Assembly: GCA_027484685.1 (NCBI GenBank)
Contig: JAIXSO010000032.1
Location: 1-64,000 of the forward strand
Reading direction: 5' to 3'
DNA from: Bacteroidota bacterium
Lineage (GTDB): Bacteria; Bacteroidota; Bacteroidia; UKL13-3
DNA: 64,000 nucleotides
This document shows positions 51,002-60,034 of the stretch, one piece after another. Numbering within the stretch: the stretch's first letter is position 1; the number at the start of each line of letters is the position of its first letter. The notes under the pieces were generated by a model. It ran no database searches. It worked only from the letters and a program-made list of their open reading frames with translations, and was not told the DNA's origin. The translations under genes and the position numbers were made by a program.

Positions 51002-51384
51002 TTGTTTTTAAATGGAACTATTAATTGAAATTCGGGTATTGCTACTTTCAATTCTTTTCCATCAAACTGACGTTGCATAATATAATAACCACTCATTTTT
51101 CCAAACTCACTTTCAAGCGCGCAACCCGATACATAAGTATATTTTTCGTTTGGCTCTAACACAGGCTGAAAACCAACTACACCGTCACCATCTACTTCGC
51201 TTAAGCCGTTAACAGAATCGATTATATCCCAATGTCTGCGTAATAGTTTTAAAGTATATTCGCCCTTATTTTCAATGGTAATTCTATAAGCAAACATATG
51301 GTTTCCATCCATATTGTTTAACTTATCGTTTTGGTAATAAGTTTCAACACTAATTTGAACATCATTAGAAATAGCAACTGGCAT
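50998..51384 (-). CDS. apaG: ApaG domain protein
   Basis: The 128-residue protein is a single ApaG fold: VQISVETYYQNDKLN, YRITIENKGEYTLKLLRRHW, VNGLSEVDGDGVVGFQPVLE and SGCALESEFGKMSGYYIMQ in the usual order. ApaG was linked to Co2+/Mg2+ handling in enterobacteria; the molecular role is uncertain. Length is typical. It converges on the MBL gene and is separated by 94 bases from the start of the next minus-strand gene's 3' end. Confidence 0.95.
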   Translation of the reverse strand: MPVAISNDVQISVETYYQNDKLNNMDGNHMFAYRITIENKGEYTLKLLRRHWDIIDSVNGLSEVDGDGVVGFQPVLEPNEKYTYVSGCALESEFGKMSGYYIMQRQFDGKELKVAIPEFQLIVPFKNN

Positions 51385-51478
51385 ATTATTATAACTTATT
51401 TTTATAAAAAATGTTTTATTTTATTCTCTAACTAAATTACTTTATTTTAAATACTAAAATAAACTAAAATTCAATGTT

Positions 51479-54415
51479 CTAAGGAAGTGCATTGAATTTT
51501 TGCATACAGAAGTCGTAACCATCGTTTTTACCTAAAATTTTATATTGATTAGCTAAATCGAACCAAGCTTGTTTAAAGTTAGGATTCATACCCAAACAAT
51601 ACTCGTAATTAGAGGCTGCTTTGGTATTATTTTTAACCATTTCGTACGATTTTCCTAAATAGTAAAATATTTCAGGCGATTGACCATTGAATTTTAAAGC
51701 AGTTTCAAGCCTGTCAATTGCACCATTATAATCGTTCATATTTAAATATGCCAATGCCGAATAATAATACGCTTCAGTAATATTGTTTTTATAAGTAGTG
51801 GCTTTTACGCACGCATCAATACATTTTTGGTATTGTTTTAGGTTAAAATACAATAACCCTTTATTGGCGTAAGCAGTGTAATTTTCAGGGAAAATTTCAA
51901 TTGATTTATCAAAAGCTTTTTCAGCTAAATCAAATTGATTGTTTAACATCAACGCAAAACCATACATTCTGTTTGCTTCTTCACTTTTTGGTTCCCATAA
52001 TACTGCTTGGTTAAAATAAACTACTGCAGAGTCAAACCTTTTAGCATCAATCGCTTTATAACCTAAAGGCATATAGTTAACTTCACGTTTAACAACAGCA
52101 GCTAATGGAACATCATCTGCCATTACAGTAAATACTGTTCCTTTTGGAGGAAACGCACCATTTAACAACTCATTTTTTGAATATGTTCTGGTAGTTAAAA
52201 TTAAATAATCCCATTCAGGTTTTTGTTCTTCATATTCTCTAACCCATTGGAATTGAATATTTGGATTAATTTTATTGGCATAATACGAAGCTGTTAGTGG
52301 CTCATTATTAATGCTAACCAAAAGTTTTTTATTAGGTTCTTGCTTTGCAATCCATTCGCCTGCAGCTCTGCATGAGTTAGAATAATAATCGGTTTCGTAG
52401 TTTCCGTAAGCTCCATTTATTCCACCTACTAATTCGTTAAAATAAACATATTGATTAGGGTGATTTTTTATAAACCAATAAGTTGGTTTAACAAAAAGTC
52501 CAACCAAAACAGCTAACGAAACGTATTGAACAATTTTATTATTGTTTCCTAACAAATAATCAAATGCCACAGCAGCTAAAGTTACCATTGAAGGTACAAT
52601 GAATAAATAATGACGCCATCCATTGTAATAATTAATATTTGAATACTCAACATAAGCAATTGGGAACACTACCATGAATAATAACATCAAGGACATGCCA
52701 ATTCCAATACTTTCTTTTATCCATTTTATTAAAATTACAAACAATCCCGAACCAAGCAGTAAATACAAAGGATTTCCAATTGATAAAAACTTAATTACAT
52801 AATACCAAGGAGCTTGTAAAAGCATGTACATACGTTTACCTTCAAAAATCTCTACATTATTGGTATAAAACGAGTTATCGCTGGCTTTTGCAAAGGCTAT
52901 AAATGGGTTTTTAAATGGATTTAACAATCCATAAGGCCATAATAAAATACCTAAAATATAACCAACAACAGCTACAGTTATAAAAACTTTAAAATACTTA
53001 CCAATTAATTTAAACGGTTGATTATTTTTATTTTTAAATAACCATAAAAACTGAATTCCTAAAAACAAACCAAAATAAGCCACAATTAAGAAAGCGCCCA
53101 CACGTGAAGCAATACCTAACCCAATAGCCATACCAAGCCATACCAAATTACTGGTGGAAGGTTTGGGCATTGATTTGAGTATTTTAATAAAAAAATACAA
53201 CGACATGGCAAAACTTGAAGCAAATGGAATATCAGTTGGGTTATTCATAGAGTTTCCAAACCAACCAGGATTAAATACCATAAAAATAATGGCTAAAATC
53301 CCTCCTCGCCAACCAACTAATTGCTTTACAGCCATACCGCAGAAAATAACCCCAATTAAACCATAAAGTGCATTGATAAAATGGCGTGTTTCAAACTGAG
53401 GTAAACCAAAAGTGGTGTAAACAATGGCAGAAACTGTATTTATTTGCTCACCATAAAAACGATATGCTTGACGGATAAAATCGGAGCTTCCTTTTGGTTC
53501 AGCTACTGCCGAACTATCTTCGCCCATGGTAGCAAACCATTTGTATGATAATTGAGAATAATCGTTATGCTGGCGCTCATCCCAAGTCATACCAAAATCG
53601 CCACTGAAATAGGGCATGGCAAACGTAGATAGTAGCACCAAAACAAAAAATAACAATCTGTATAATGGGTGATTGCCATTTTTTAAAATATTTAAATTGG
53701 GAATTTTTAACTCGGCTAAAGCTGCGGTAACAAAATAATTGTAACGCATGGCAATGGCCTTAAATGGAAACAATAAAGCTCCACCAATTCCATTTTCAGG
53801 TGTTTTATTATAAGCCGAAACTGTATAATCTGTAATTTCTACTGCACTGCATTTGGCAGTATAAAGCATAGAAAGATGACTAGTAGCAGCCACCACTTTA
53901 GTTGAAAATAAATTTAATAAATCGTCCGTTTTACCAATTAATACTGGTACCGATGTTTGGTTTAATTGCAACGGTGTAAAAAAATGCAAACTGGCATTAT
54001 AAATTTTATTGCCAAAGCTGCTTTTACCTGCTTGGGTAGTATATCCTATTGCATTTGATTTTACGTTACGCTTATTGGTATTTACCCAATTTATGATACT
54101 GTTTAAATTAAGCTCGTTAAAGTTCTCGATACAAATAGTATTTGTACCTGAGGCTAATTTCAAAGCTTCTTTATACGAAACAGCTAATGAACTACCTGCT
54201 TTTAAAATAGTTGCTTTACCTTTTCCGCTTAATTCGTTAAAACTTTTATTACTACTTACTAAATCATTGTTTGAAGTAATAAAAAAACACTCAATATCGG
54301 CTTTTGCCTTTAATATATATTGGCAAATGTTATCGATGGCTTTATCACCTCCATTATTTGCATCAATTGGAAGTAATAACGATATTCTTGATTCTACTAA
54401 AGCTTGTTTTTCCAT
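51479..54415 (-). CDS. Large membrane glycosyltransferase-like protein: GT-A-like N-terminus, GT-C core, TPR C-terminus
   Basis: The 978-residue protein has three parts. Residues 1-230 resemble a GT2-type domain (SLLLPIDANNGGDKAIDNIC) that has lost clear DxD motifs. Residues 250-670 hold about ten helices with MTWDERQHNDYSQ early in the core, which carries the DE motif typical of GT-C (GT39-like) enzymes that use lipid-linked sugars. Residues 780-978 contain about five TPR units (for example AYANKGLLYFNLKQYQKCID). It may glycosylate surface proteins or lipids, with the TPR part acting as a docking platform. It is the last gene of an operon with a methyltransferase and a GT2. Confidence 0.7.
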   Translation of the reverse strand: MEKQALVESRISLLLPIDANNGGDKAIDNICQYILKAKADIECFFITSNNDLVSSNKSFNELSGKGKATILKAGSSLAVSYKEALKLASGTNTICIENFNELNLNSIINWVNTNKRNVKSNAIGYTTQAGKSSFGNKIYNASLHFFTPLQLNQTSVPVLIGKTDDLLNLFSTKVVAATSHLSMLYTAKCSAVEITDYTVSAYNKTPENGIGGALLFPFKAIAMRYNYFVTAALAELKIPNLNILKNGNHPLYRLLFFVLVLLSTFAMPYFSGDFGMTWDERQHNDYSQLSYKWFATMGEDSSAVAEPKGSSDFIRQAYRFYGEQINTVSAIVYTTFGLPQFETRHFINALYGLIGVIFCGMAVKQLVGWRGGILAIIFMVFNPGWFGNSMNNPTDIPFASSFAMSLYFFIKILKSMPKPSTSNLVWLGMAIGLGIASRVGAFLIVAYFGLFLGIQFLWLFKNKNNQPFKLIGKYFKVFITVAVVGYILGILLWPYGLLNPFKNPFIAFAKASDNSFYTNNVEIFEGKRMYMLLQAPWYYVIKFLSIGNPLYLLLGSGLFVILIKWIKESIGIGMSLMLLFMVVFPIAYVEYSNINYYNGWRHYLFIVPSMVTLAAVAFDYLLGNNNKIVQYVSLAVLVGLFVKPTYWFIKNHPNQYVYFNELVGGINGAYGNYETDYYSNSCRAAGEWIAKQEPNKKLLVSINNEPLTASYYANKINPNIQFQWVREYEEQKPEWDYLILTTRTYSKNELLNGAFPPKGTVFTVMADDVPLAAVVKREVNYMPLGYKAIDAKRFDSAVVYFNQAVLWEPKSEEANRMYGFALMLNNQFDLAEKAFDKSIEIFPENYTAYANKGLLYFNLKQYQKCIDACVKATTYKNNITEAYYYSALAYLNMNDYNGAIDRLETALKFNGQSPEIFYYLGKSYEMVKNNTKAASNYEYCLGMNPNFKQAWFDLANQYKILGKNDGYDFCMQKFNALP

Positions 54416-54417
54416 TA

Positions 54418-54969
54418 TTATATTTTTTCGAAAACAAATAAATTATTTAACCCAAATTGGAATGTTTTTTTACAAATTAATTTAAAATCTTTTGCAAAAA
54501 TCTTTTCTGTATCACTTGGTTTAAAACCATAATGCTCATGCAATTGCATGCCATCAATTAATTTTAATTTACCCAATATATCAAGTATTATATCTACTTG
54601 AGGCGAGGGAACTGTAATAATTACCTTACCACCCTTTTTTAAATATTTAGCGCAATTTTCGCCTAACTGTTTTTGTTCTTCTGTTGGCACATGTTCAAGC
54701 ACAGCAAGCATAGTTATGGCATCAAATAAAGGTGTATTTTCGTTAGCCAAAGCATCTGGAAAATAGCCGGGAATTATTTTATATTTACCTTTATTTTCAA
54801 CTTTACTAATAGTGGGCTCAATGCCTACACCAGCATCAATTAAATGGTTCAGTTTTTCAAACATTACACCATCATCGGTACCAATGTCTAACACATTACT
54901 TCCTTTTGTTATAAACTTTTCAGCTTTCGAAATTCTTACGTTTTGTAGATATATATCTAATTTCTTCAT
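54418..54969 (-). CDS. Class I SAM-dependent methyltransferase
   Basis: The 183-residue protein has motif I VLDIGTDDGVMFEKL near residue 25, an acidic GIEPT loop, motif IV FDAITMLAVLEHVP and post-motif KKGGKVIITVPSP. These are standard for Methyltransf_11/23 enzymes. The natural substrate may be a lipid or sugar acceptor in the adjacent glycan pathway: the gene lies 2 bases after the GT2 gene and 2 bases before the large GT-C gene, so all are co-translated. No membrane segment is visible. Confidence 0.8.
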   Translation of the reverse strand: MKKLDIYLQNVRISKAEKFITKGSNVLDIGTDDGVMFEKLNHLIDAGVGIEPTISKVENKGKYKIIPGYFPDALANENTPLFDAITMLAVLEHVPTEEQKQLGENCAKYLKKGGKVIITVPSPQVDIILDILGKLKLIDGMQLHEHYGFKPSDTEKIFAKDFKLICKKTFQFGLNNLFVFEKI

Positions 54970-54971
54970 TT

Positions 54972-56171
54972 CTATTTTTTATTCACCCCAAGTACACTTA
55001 AAAAAAAGCTCGACAAAATAATTTGCAAACCAATGATAATACATACCACCGAAGGTATTACCAATCTTAAAATGGATGAATAATCCAAATAACCAAAGTT
55101 GGCTTTATTCCAAATCATTAATGAGTAAACCGAACCGCCAATACCTAAGGCTGTAACTATTAAACCTACTATTAAAGCCGATTCTAAATTTACATATTTA
55201 TACATTTTATTCAATGTTTGATTTTGGGGTAAAAAACCAACTTGAATAGCGTATGTTCTGGTAAAAATAGCAAAATTTATGGCCTGAAAACCTGTAATTA
55301 CAAATGCAGCAGCATATAGCAATGTATTGGTATCTAAGTACATATTAAATAAATGAACTGGCCCCTGAATAATGAAAACACCCATAATAAAACCTAATAA
55401 CATTAAGAATATACCAGGTATTAAGAATAACCATTTGGGGCTGTATAAAAGTAAAAACCTCAAATGTCTCCATCCATCGCGCCAAGTTCTTAAATGTGGC
55501 GGGCGCGAGCGTCCATCTGGCGAAAGTGTAGTTGGAACTTCGGCAATTTTTAAATTAAATATGGTTGCTTTAACTACCATTTCGCTTGCAAACTCCATTC
55601 CTGTGGTTTGTAAGTTTAAAAGCGAAACAATGTCTTGTCTAAAACCACGTAAACCACAATGAAAATCTCCTGCTTTGCTTCCAAAAAATAACCTTCCTAT
55701 AAAAGATAAAACAGGATTACCCAAGTAACGATGTAAAAAAGGCATAGCACCTTTAGCTACTCCACCTTTAAAACGATTACCCATCACTAAATCGTAACCA
55801 TTGCGCAGCTCTTGAACAAAAAGAGTTAAATTACCAAAATCGTAACTATCATCACTATCGCCCATAATTACATATTTTCCATAACTGGCCTCAATAGCTC
55901 CCATTAAGGCACTTCCGTAACCTTTTCTTGGAACATCTATAACCCTAGCTCCAAGATTTCTGGCAATTTCTTGGCTACCATCAGTACTTCCATTATCACC
56001 AATTACAACCTCGCCTTTTACATTGTTATTTTTTAACCAAGTATTAGCTTTAGTTATACAAATGGCAAGCGTTTCCGCTTCGTTTAAGCATGGCATTACA
56101 ATGCTTAATTCTATATCTTTATTATTTGTCACTTGGATGTGATAGGTATTTATAATATTGTTAATCAACAC
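54972..56171 (-). CDS. Glycosyltransferase family 2, dolichyl-phosphate-mannose-synthase-like, with C-terminal membrane helices
   Basis: The first 250 residues are a GT2 domain: LSIVMPCLNEAETLAICI, GDNGSTDGSQEIA, GKYVIMGDSDDSYDF (with the DSDD metal site) and GNRFKGG. Four to five hydrophobic helices follow. Such enzymes load a sugar onto a polyprenyl phosphate, which GT-C enzymes such as the downstream one then use. The first gene product of the operon is a small lipoprotein whose 3' end overlaps this gene by 11 bases. The start at 56171 fits that coupling. Confidence 0.85.
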   Translation of the reverse strand: MLINNIINTYHIQVTNNKDIELSIVMPCLNEAETLAICITKANTWLKNNNVKGEVVIGDNGSTDGSQEIARNLGARVIDVPRKGYGSALMGAIEASYGKYVIMGDSDDSYDFGNLTLFVQELRNGYDLVMGNRFKGGVAKGAMPFLHRYLGNPVLSFIGRLFFGSKAGDFHCGLRGFRQDIVSLLNLQTTGMEFASEMVVKATIFNLKIAEVPTTLSPDGRSRPPHLRTWRDGWRHLRFLLLYSPKWLFLIPGIFLMLLGFIMGVFIIQGPVHLFNMYLDTNTLLYAAAFVITGFQAINFAIFTRTYAIQVGFLPQNQTLNKMYKYVNLESALIVGLIVTALGIGGSVYSLMIWNKANFGYLDYSSILRLVIPSVVCIIIGLQIILSSFFLSVLGVNKK

Positions 56172-56355
56172 TATCCTCAGCCAAAGTGTCTGCGCCTATT
56201 TCAGCTTGAATGGCTTTCATTAATGAGTCGCTAGCTGCTTGTTCATTGTTTACAAGGCTATCAACAGTTTTTTCTTCTTGTGTATTTAAAGGTGCATCAT
56301 TGGTGCAACTTGCTATCAATGCTATGATTGATAATGATGTAAATATTTTACGCAT
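56161..56355 (-). CDS. Small putative lipoprotein
   Basis: The 64-residue product starts MRKIFTSLSIIALIASCTND, a textbook lipoprotein signal with Cys17. The mature part is 48 residues, acidic and rich in Glu, Asp and Ala. I do not recognise it. It overlaps the GT2 gene by 11 bases and so appears to be translated first in the operon. Whether it works with the glycosyltransferases is unknown. Confidence 0.65.
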   Translation of the reverse strand: MRKIFTSLSIIALIASCTNDAPLNTQEEKTVDSLVNNEQAASDSLMKAIQAEIGADTLAEDSVD

Positions 56356-56459
56356 ACTTTTTTTATGGTTAATTGCTCAAATAAAGGTAAAAAACAGTTT
56401 TTAACAAAATATAGCTTTGTAAAACAATTTTACCCAAAAACACAACAGATTTATTTATT

Positions 56460-57392
56460 TTAAAACTTACCCCAATTGGTTAATTCATCTTGTGTAAAAA
56501 GTTCAGGATAAAAAATTCTTAATTGAAAACGTGGAGGCAAGTATTTTTGCCAATTGGTTCCACCTGTTGCAGCCACATCTTCTTTAGGTTTTTGCAAATA
56601 TTTTACAGCCGATTTATAATGCATTAATGGCCAATTTACATTTACATTTAAATCTAAATTACGCAGTTCAGTAATTAAATCTTGGTTTTGTTTATCGTTA
56701 TCGTTCAAAGATTTATAAATAGCCCAAAGATTACATTCATTATTTGAGTGAGCCAAACGCAATAACTCTGCGCCATATTTTTGCTCAAATTTGGTTAAAG
56801 TTAAAGTTTTATTTCCTGTATCGGTTTCGGTAGCTCCAGCTTGCCAATAAATGTATTTAAATTGCTCTTCAATACTCTTATCTTTTAATTCATCGCGCTT
56901 ATCTTTAGCCACCAATCTATCAAAACTAGTAGCATACATTTCAATCATGCGGTATTGTGCACTTTGAAAACCGCTAGCTGGTAATAAACTCATTCTAAAC
57001 TTTAAAAATTGCTCTGGCTCCATGCCATCTACCATTATTTCAAAACTATTGGCCAAGTTTTTAAAATAAGCATTAATACGCCTCACTCTTTCAGTAAAAA
57101 ACTTTACAGAAATATCATTTCTTGCTGCAGCAATTTGCTCCATTTCGTGTAACGAAAGTTTAAAATACAATTCCGTAATTTGATGATAAATTATAAATAT
57201 CATCTCGTCAGGAATTAAAGTTTTAGGCTTTTGAAGTGTTAATAAACTATCAACAGAAATGTAGTCCCAATAGTGGGTATAATCTTGATATAATAAACCC
57301 TCTAAATAGCTTTTAAAATTTTGTCCTTGGGCACTGTACTTTTCTTTAATTTTACCAATTAATGAAATAACTTCGTTATCAATATTTTCCAT
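56460..57392 (-). CDS. kynA: Tryptophan 2,3-dioxygenase
   Basis: The 310-residue protein opens the indole ring of tryptophan to N-formylkynurenine using haem. It matches the bacterial family in FKSYLEGLLYQDYTHYWDYI, DEMIFIIYHQITELYFKLSLHEMEQI (with the residues contacting tryptophan), ASGFQSAQYRMIEMYATSFD and the LMHYKSAVKYLQ block near the C-terminus. Later kynurenine-pathway genes (kynureninase and the rest) are not within the window. The adjacent gene on the same strand is rfbC, 10 bases upstream, so the two may share a transcript although their functions are unrelated. Confidence 0.9.
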   Translation of the reverse strand: MENIDNEVISLIGKIKEKYSAQGQNFKSYLEGLLYQDYTHYWDYISVDSLLTLQKPKTLIPDEMIFIIYHQITELYFKLSLHEMEQIAAARNDISVKFFTERVRRINAYFKNLANSFEIMVDGMEPEQFLKFRMSLLPASGFQSAQYRMIEMYATSFDRLVAKDKRDELKDKSIEEQFKYIYWQAGATETDTGNKTLTLTKFEQKYGAELLRLAHSNNECNLWAIYKSLNDNDKQNQDLITELRNLDLNVNVNWPLMHYKSAVKYLQKPKEDVAATGGTNWQKYLPPRFQLRIFYPELFTQDELTNWGKF

Positions 57393-57402
57393 TGTATTCT
57401 GT

Positions 57403-57945
57403 TTAAAAAGGGCTCACAAAGTTTTTTATTGTTGGCAATACTTTGTCTTTATCGCTAATTAATGGGTCTTGACTATGCCATTTTATGTCTAAATCACTAT
57501 CATTCCAAAGTAATCCGCCTTCACTTTCTTTGTTATAAACATTAGTACATTTATATAAAAAAATAGTATTGTCTTCCAATGTTTCAAATCCATGAGCAAA
57601 ACCTGGAGGAATAAAAAACATGGTTTGATTTTCGGCTGATAATTTTATAGAAAAATGTTGTCCATAAGTTGGTGAATTTTTTCTAATATCAACTGCAACA
57701 TCCATAACTGCTCCTTGAATTACTCGTACCAATTTACCTTGATCAAAAGGTGGAGCTTGAAAATGTAAACCACGTACAATTCCCTTTTGTGAAAGGCTTT
57801 GATTATCTTGAACAAATTCCAACTTGATGCCTGCTGCAAAAAATTTATCTTTATTATAACTCTCGTAAAAATAACCTCTTGGGTCGTTAAAAACCTGAGG
57901 TTGAATAACTAACAATCCTTCAATTGGGGTGGTTGTAATTTGCAT
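57403..57945 (-). CDS. rfbC: dTDP-4-dehydrorhamnose 3,5-epimerase
   Basis: The 180-residue cupin converts dTDP-4-keto-6-deoxyglucose towards L-rhamnose. Signatures are the N-terminal PIEGLLVIQPQVFNDPRGYF, SLSQKGIVRGLHFQAPPFDQ (the catalytic His in GLHFQ) and FIPPGFAHGFETLEDNTIFLY. Length and order are normal. rfbA, rfbB and rfbD are not adjacent. It presumably supplies rhamnose for the surface glycans encoded elsewhere. It is 15 bases downstream of the HerA-like gene. Confidence 0.95.
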   Translation of the reverse strand: MQITTTPIEGLLVIQPQVFNDPRGYFYESYNKDKFFAAGIKLEFVQDNQSLSQKGIVRGLHFQAPPFDQGKLVRVIQGAVMDVAVDIRKNSPTYGQHFSIKLSAENQTMFFIPPGFAHGFETLEDNTIFLYKCTNVYNKESEGGLLWNDSDLDIKWHSQDPLISDKDKVLPTIKNFVSPF

Positions 57946-57960
57946 AATTTTATTAATATT

Positions 57961-59511
57961 TTAAAACCAAGAACTTGACTTTTTTGTAGATTTTCCTCCC
58001 AAACCTAGTGCTCCTAATAAGCTACGAGTTATAATCTGCGCAGCAGTTCGGCCTACTTGTTTGGTTACAGGGCTACTTAAAATTTGTTCTAAAGTTGATT
58101 TTTCATTTCTACTTGCCTTTACCTCTTTTTGCTCCTCGGCTTGCGCTTGACTTTGGGCTGCCGCTTGTTCTAATTTAGCATTTAAAATTTCATAAGCACT
58201 TTCACTATCAATATTTTGGTTATACTTAGCCAAAATACGCGATTTTGAAACCAAAGCATCAATTTCTTCATCGGTTAAAATATCCATTCTTGACTTAGGT
58301 GCACAAAGCATGGTAGCAGCCAATGGTGTTGGAATTCCTTTCTCATTTAAACAAGTAATTAAAGCCTCACCCATTCCTAATTGTGTAATTAACTCATCCG
58401 TTTTGTAAAAATCAGATAAAGGATAGTTTTCTGCAGTTTGCTTAATTGTTTTTCTATCGTTAGCAGTAAAGGCACGCAAAGCGTGTTGAACTTTTAAACC
58501 TAACTGACCAAGCACTGAAGCAGGGACATCAGCTGGATTTTGAGTACAAAAGAAGATACCTACACCTTTGGAGCGAATCAATTTGATAATGGTTTCGATT
58601 TGCTGTAAAAGCGCTTCGCTTGCTTCTTGAAAAATTAAATGTGCTTCATCAATAAATAAAACCAATTTAGGCTTATCCATATCACCTTCTTCGGGCAATG
58701 TAGCATAAAGTTCAGCCAACAAACTCAACATAAATGTAGAGAATAATTTAGGTTTATCTTGAATGTCAGTTACTCGTAAAATAGAAATTACGCCTCTTCC
58801 ATCATCGCTAATGCGCATTAAATCATCTACTTCAAAACTTTTCTCACCAAAAAAGCTATCAGCTCCTTGTTGCTGCAGTTCAATTATTTTGCGTAAAATA
58901 GTTCCTGTAGATGTAGTTGAAATTTTGCCATAATCTTTCTCCATTTCAGCCTTGCCTTCATTGCTTATGAATTGCAATACTTTAATAAAATCTTTTAAAT
59001 CTAGTAAAGGTAATTGAGCATCATCGCAAAATTTAAAGATCATAGCAACAAAACCCGCTTGGGTTTCATTTAAATCTAAAATTTTTGATAATAATATTGG
59101 GCCAAATTCACTAACAGTAGCTTTTAATTTAACACCTTTTTGTTTGCTAAGAGAAAGTAATTCAACAGGATATGATTGAGGACTATAGTTTAATCCAATT
59201 TTTTGATACCTTTCGGTAATTTTATCATTTACAACTCCTTGCGCAGCTATTCCACCTAAATCTCCTTTTATATCCATTAGCAAAACAGGAACACTAGCAT
59301 CACTTAAGCCTTCGGCTATAGTTTGCAAAGTTTTAGTTTTACCAGTACCCGTGGCTCCAGCTATTAAACCATGTCGATTTAAGGTTTTTAAAGGTAAATT
59401 GATGGCACAACCAGCTATTACCTCGCCATTAAGCATGGCCGCACCTAACTGAATACACTCACCTTTGAATGTATATCCACTTTTTATTTGTTCAATAAAC
59501 TGTTCTTTCAT
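57961..59511 (-). CDS. HerA-like ATPase (DUF853 family)
   Basis: The 516-residue protein has a P-loop GATGTGKT (52-59), a Walker B plus DEAH in VLFIDEAHLIF, and VGIFFCTQNPADVP and LRAFTANDRKTIKQ blocks typical of DUF853/HerA-C proteins. Such P-loop ATPases form hexameric rings and pump DNA in end resection in archaea; the bacterial DUF853 group is poorly characterised. The C-terminal 80 residues are low-complexity (Ala/Gln/Lys). No NurA nuclease is beside it. Confidence 0.85.
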   Translation of the reverse strand: MKEQFIEQIKSGYTFKGECIQLGAAMLNGEVIAGCAINLPLKTLNRHGLIAGATGTGKTKTLQTIAEGLSDASVPVLLMDIKGDLGGIAAQGVVNDKITERYQKIGLNYSPQSYPVELLSLSKQKGVKLKATVSEFGPILLSKILDLNETQAGFVAMIFKFCDDAQLPLLDLKDFIKVLQFISNEGKAEMEKDYGKISTTSTGTILRKIIELQQQGADSFFGEKSFEVDDLMRISDDGRGVISILRVTDIQDKPKLFSTFMLSLLAELYATLPEEGDMDKPKLVLFIDEAHLIFQEASEALLQQIETIIKLIRSKGVGIFFCTQNPADVPASVLGQLGLKVQHALRAFTANDRKTIKQTAENYPLSDFYKTDELITQLGMGEALITCLNEKGIPTPLAATMLCAPKSRMDILTDEEIDALVSKSRILAKYNQNIDSESAYEILNAKLEQAAAQSQAQAEEQKEVKASRNEKSTLEQILSSPVTKQVGRTAAQIITRSLLGALGLGGKSTKKSSSWF

Positions 59512-59641
59512 AAAAATGCTTTTGGCTATATGCTGTTAGCAGTTTAGTATTAGCAACTATTGGTTAAAATGATAGGAAATTAATTATTGCAATAAAATTA
59601 TAATTTAAACAATTTATCAATTATTAAATCAAAAAAATTAT

Positions 59642-59962
59642 TTATGCTTGCCCAGTAGGACCACCAAAATTCATAGGAAAAGGAGGCATCATATCTGGTA
59701 AATTAATTTCTCCTACTTGGTCTTCATATTTCCTAACATTATCGCTAAGTGCTAATAACAAACGTTTTGCATGTTCAGGTGTTAGTACAATACGCGATTT
59801 AACTTTGGCTTTTGGTACTCCAGGCATTATACGCACAAAATCAAGCACAAACTCACTGTTGCTATGAGTTATTATAGCTAAATTGGCATAAATTCCTTCA
59901 GCCATTTCTTCGCTTAATTCAATATTTAATTGGTTTGATTCGTTAATTGGTTCATTACTCAT
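59642..59962 (-). CDS. DUF3467 domain-containing protein
   Basis: The 106-residue protein contains the DUF3467 core: ELSEEMAEGIYANLAIITHS, SEFVLDFVRIMPGVPKAKVK, SRIVLTPEHAKRLLLALSDN and a PPFPMNFGGP tail. The family is small and common in Bacteroidota, and its function is unknown; strand-rich prediction suggests a binding protein. It lies between the sensor kinase and the HerA-like gene on the same strand, with gaps of 72 and 130 bases. Confidence 0.85.
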   Translation of the reverse strand: MSNEPINESNQLNIELSEEMAEGIYANLAIITHSNSEFVLDFVRIMPGVPKAKVKSRIVLTPEHAKRLLLALSDNVRKYEDQVGEINLPDMMPPFPMNFGGPTGQA

Positions 59963-60034
59963 ACTTGCAATTATAAATTATTTTTGCTTTAAAAAGCCAC
60001 AAAAATAGCAGTATGTATAAAGTGTTAGTATTTT

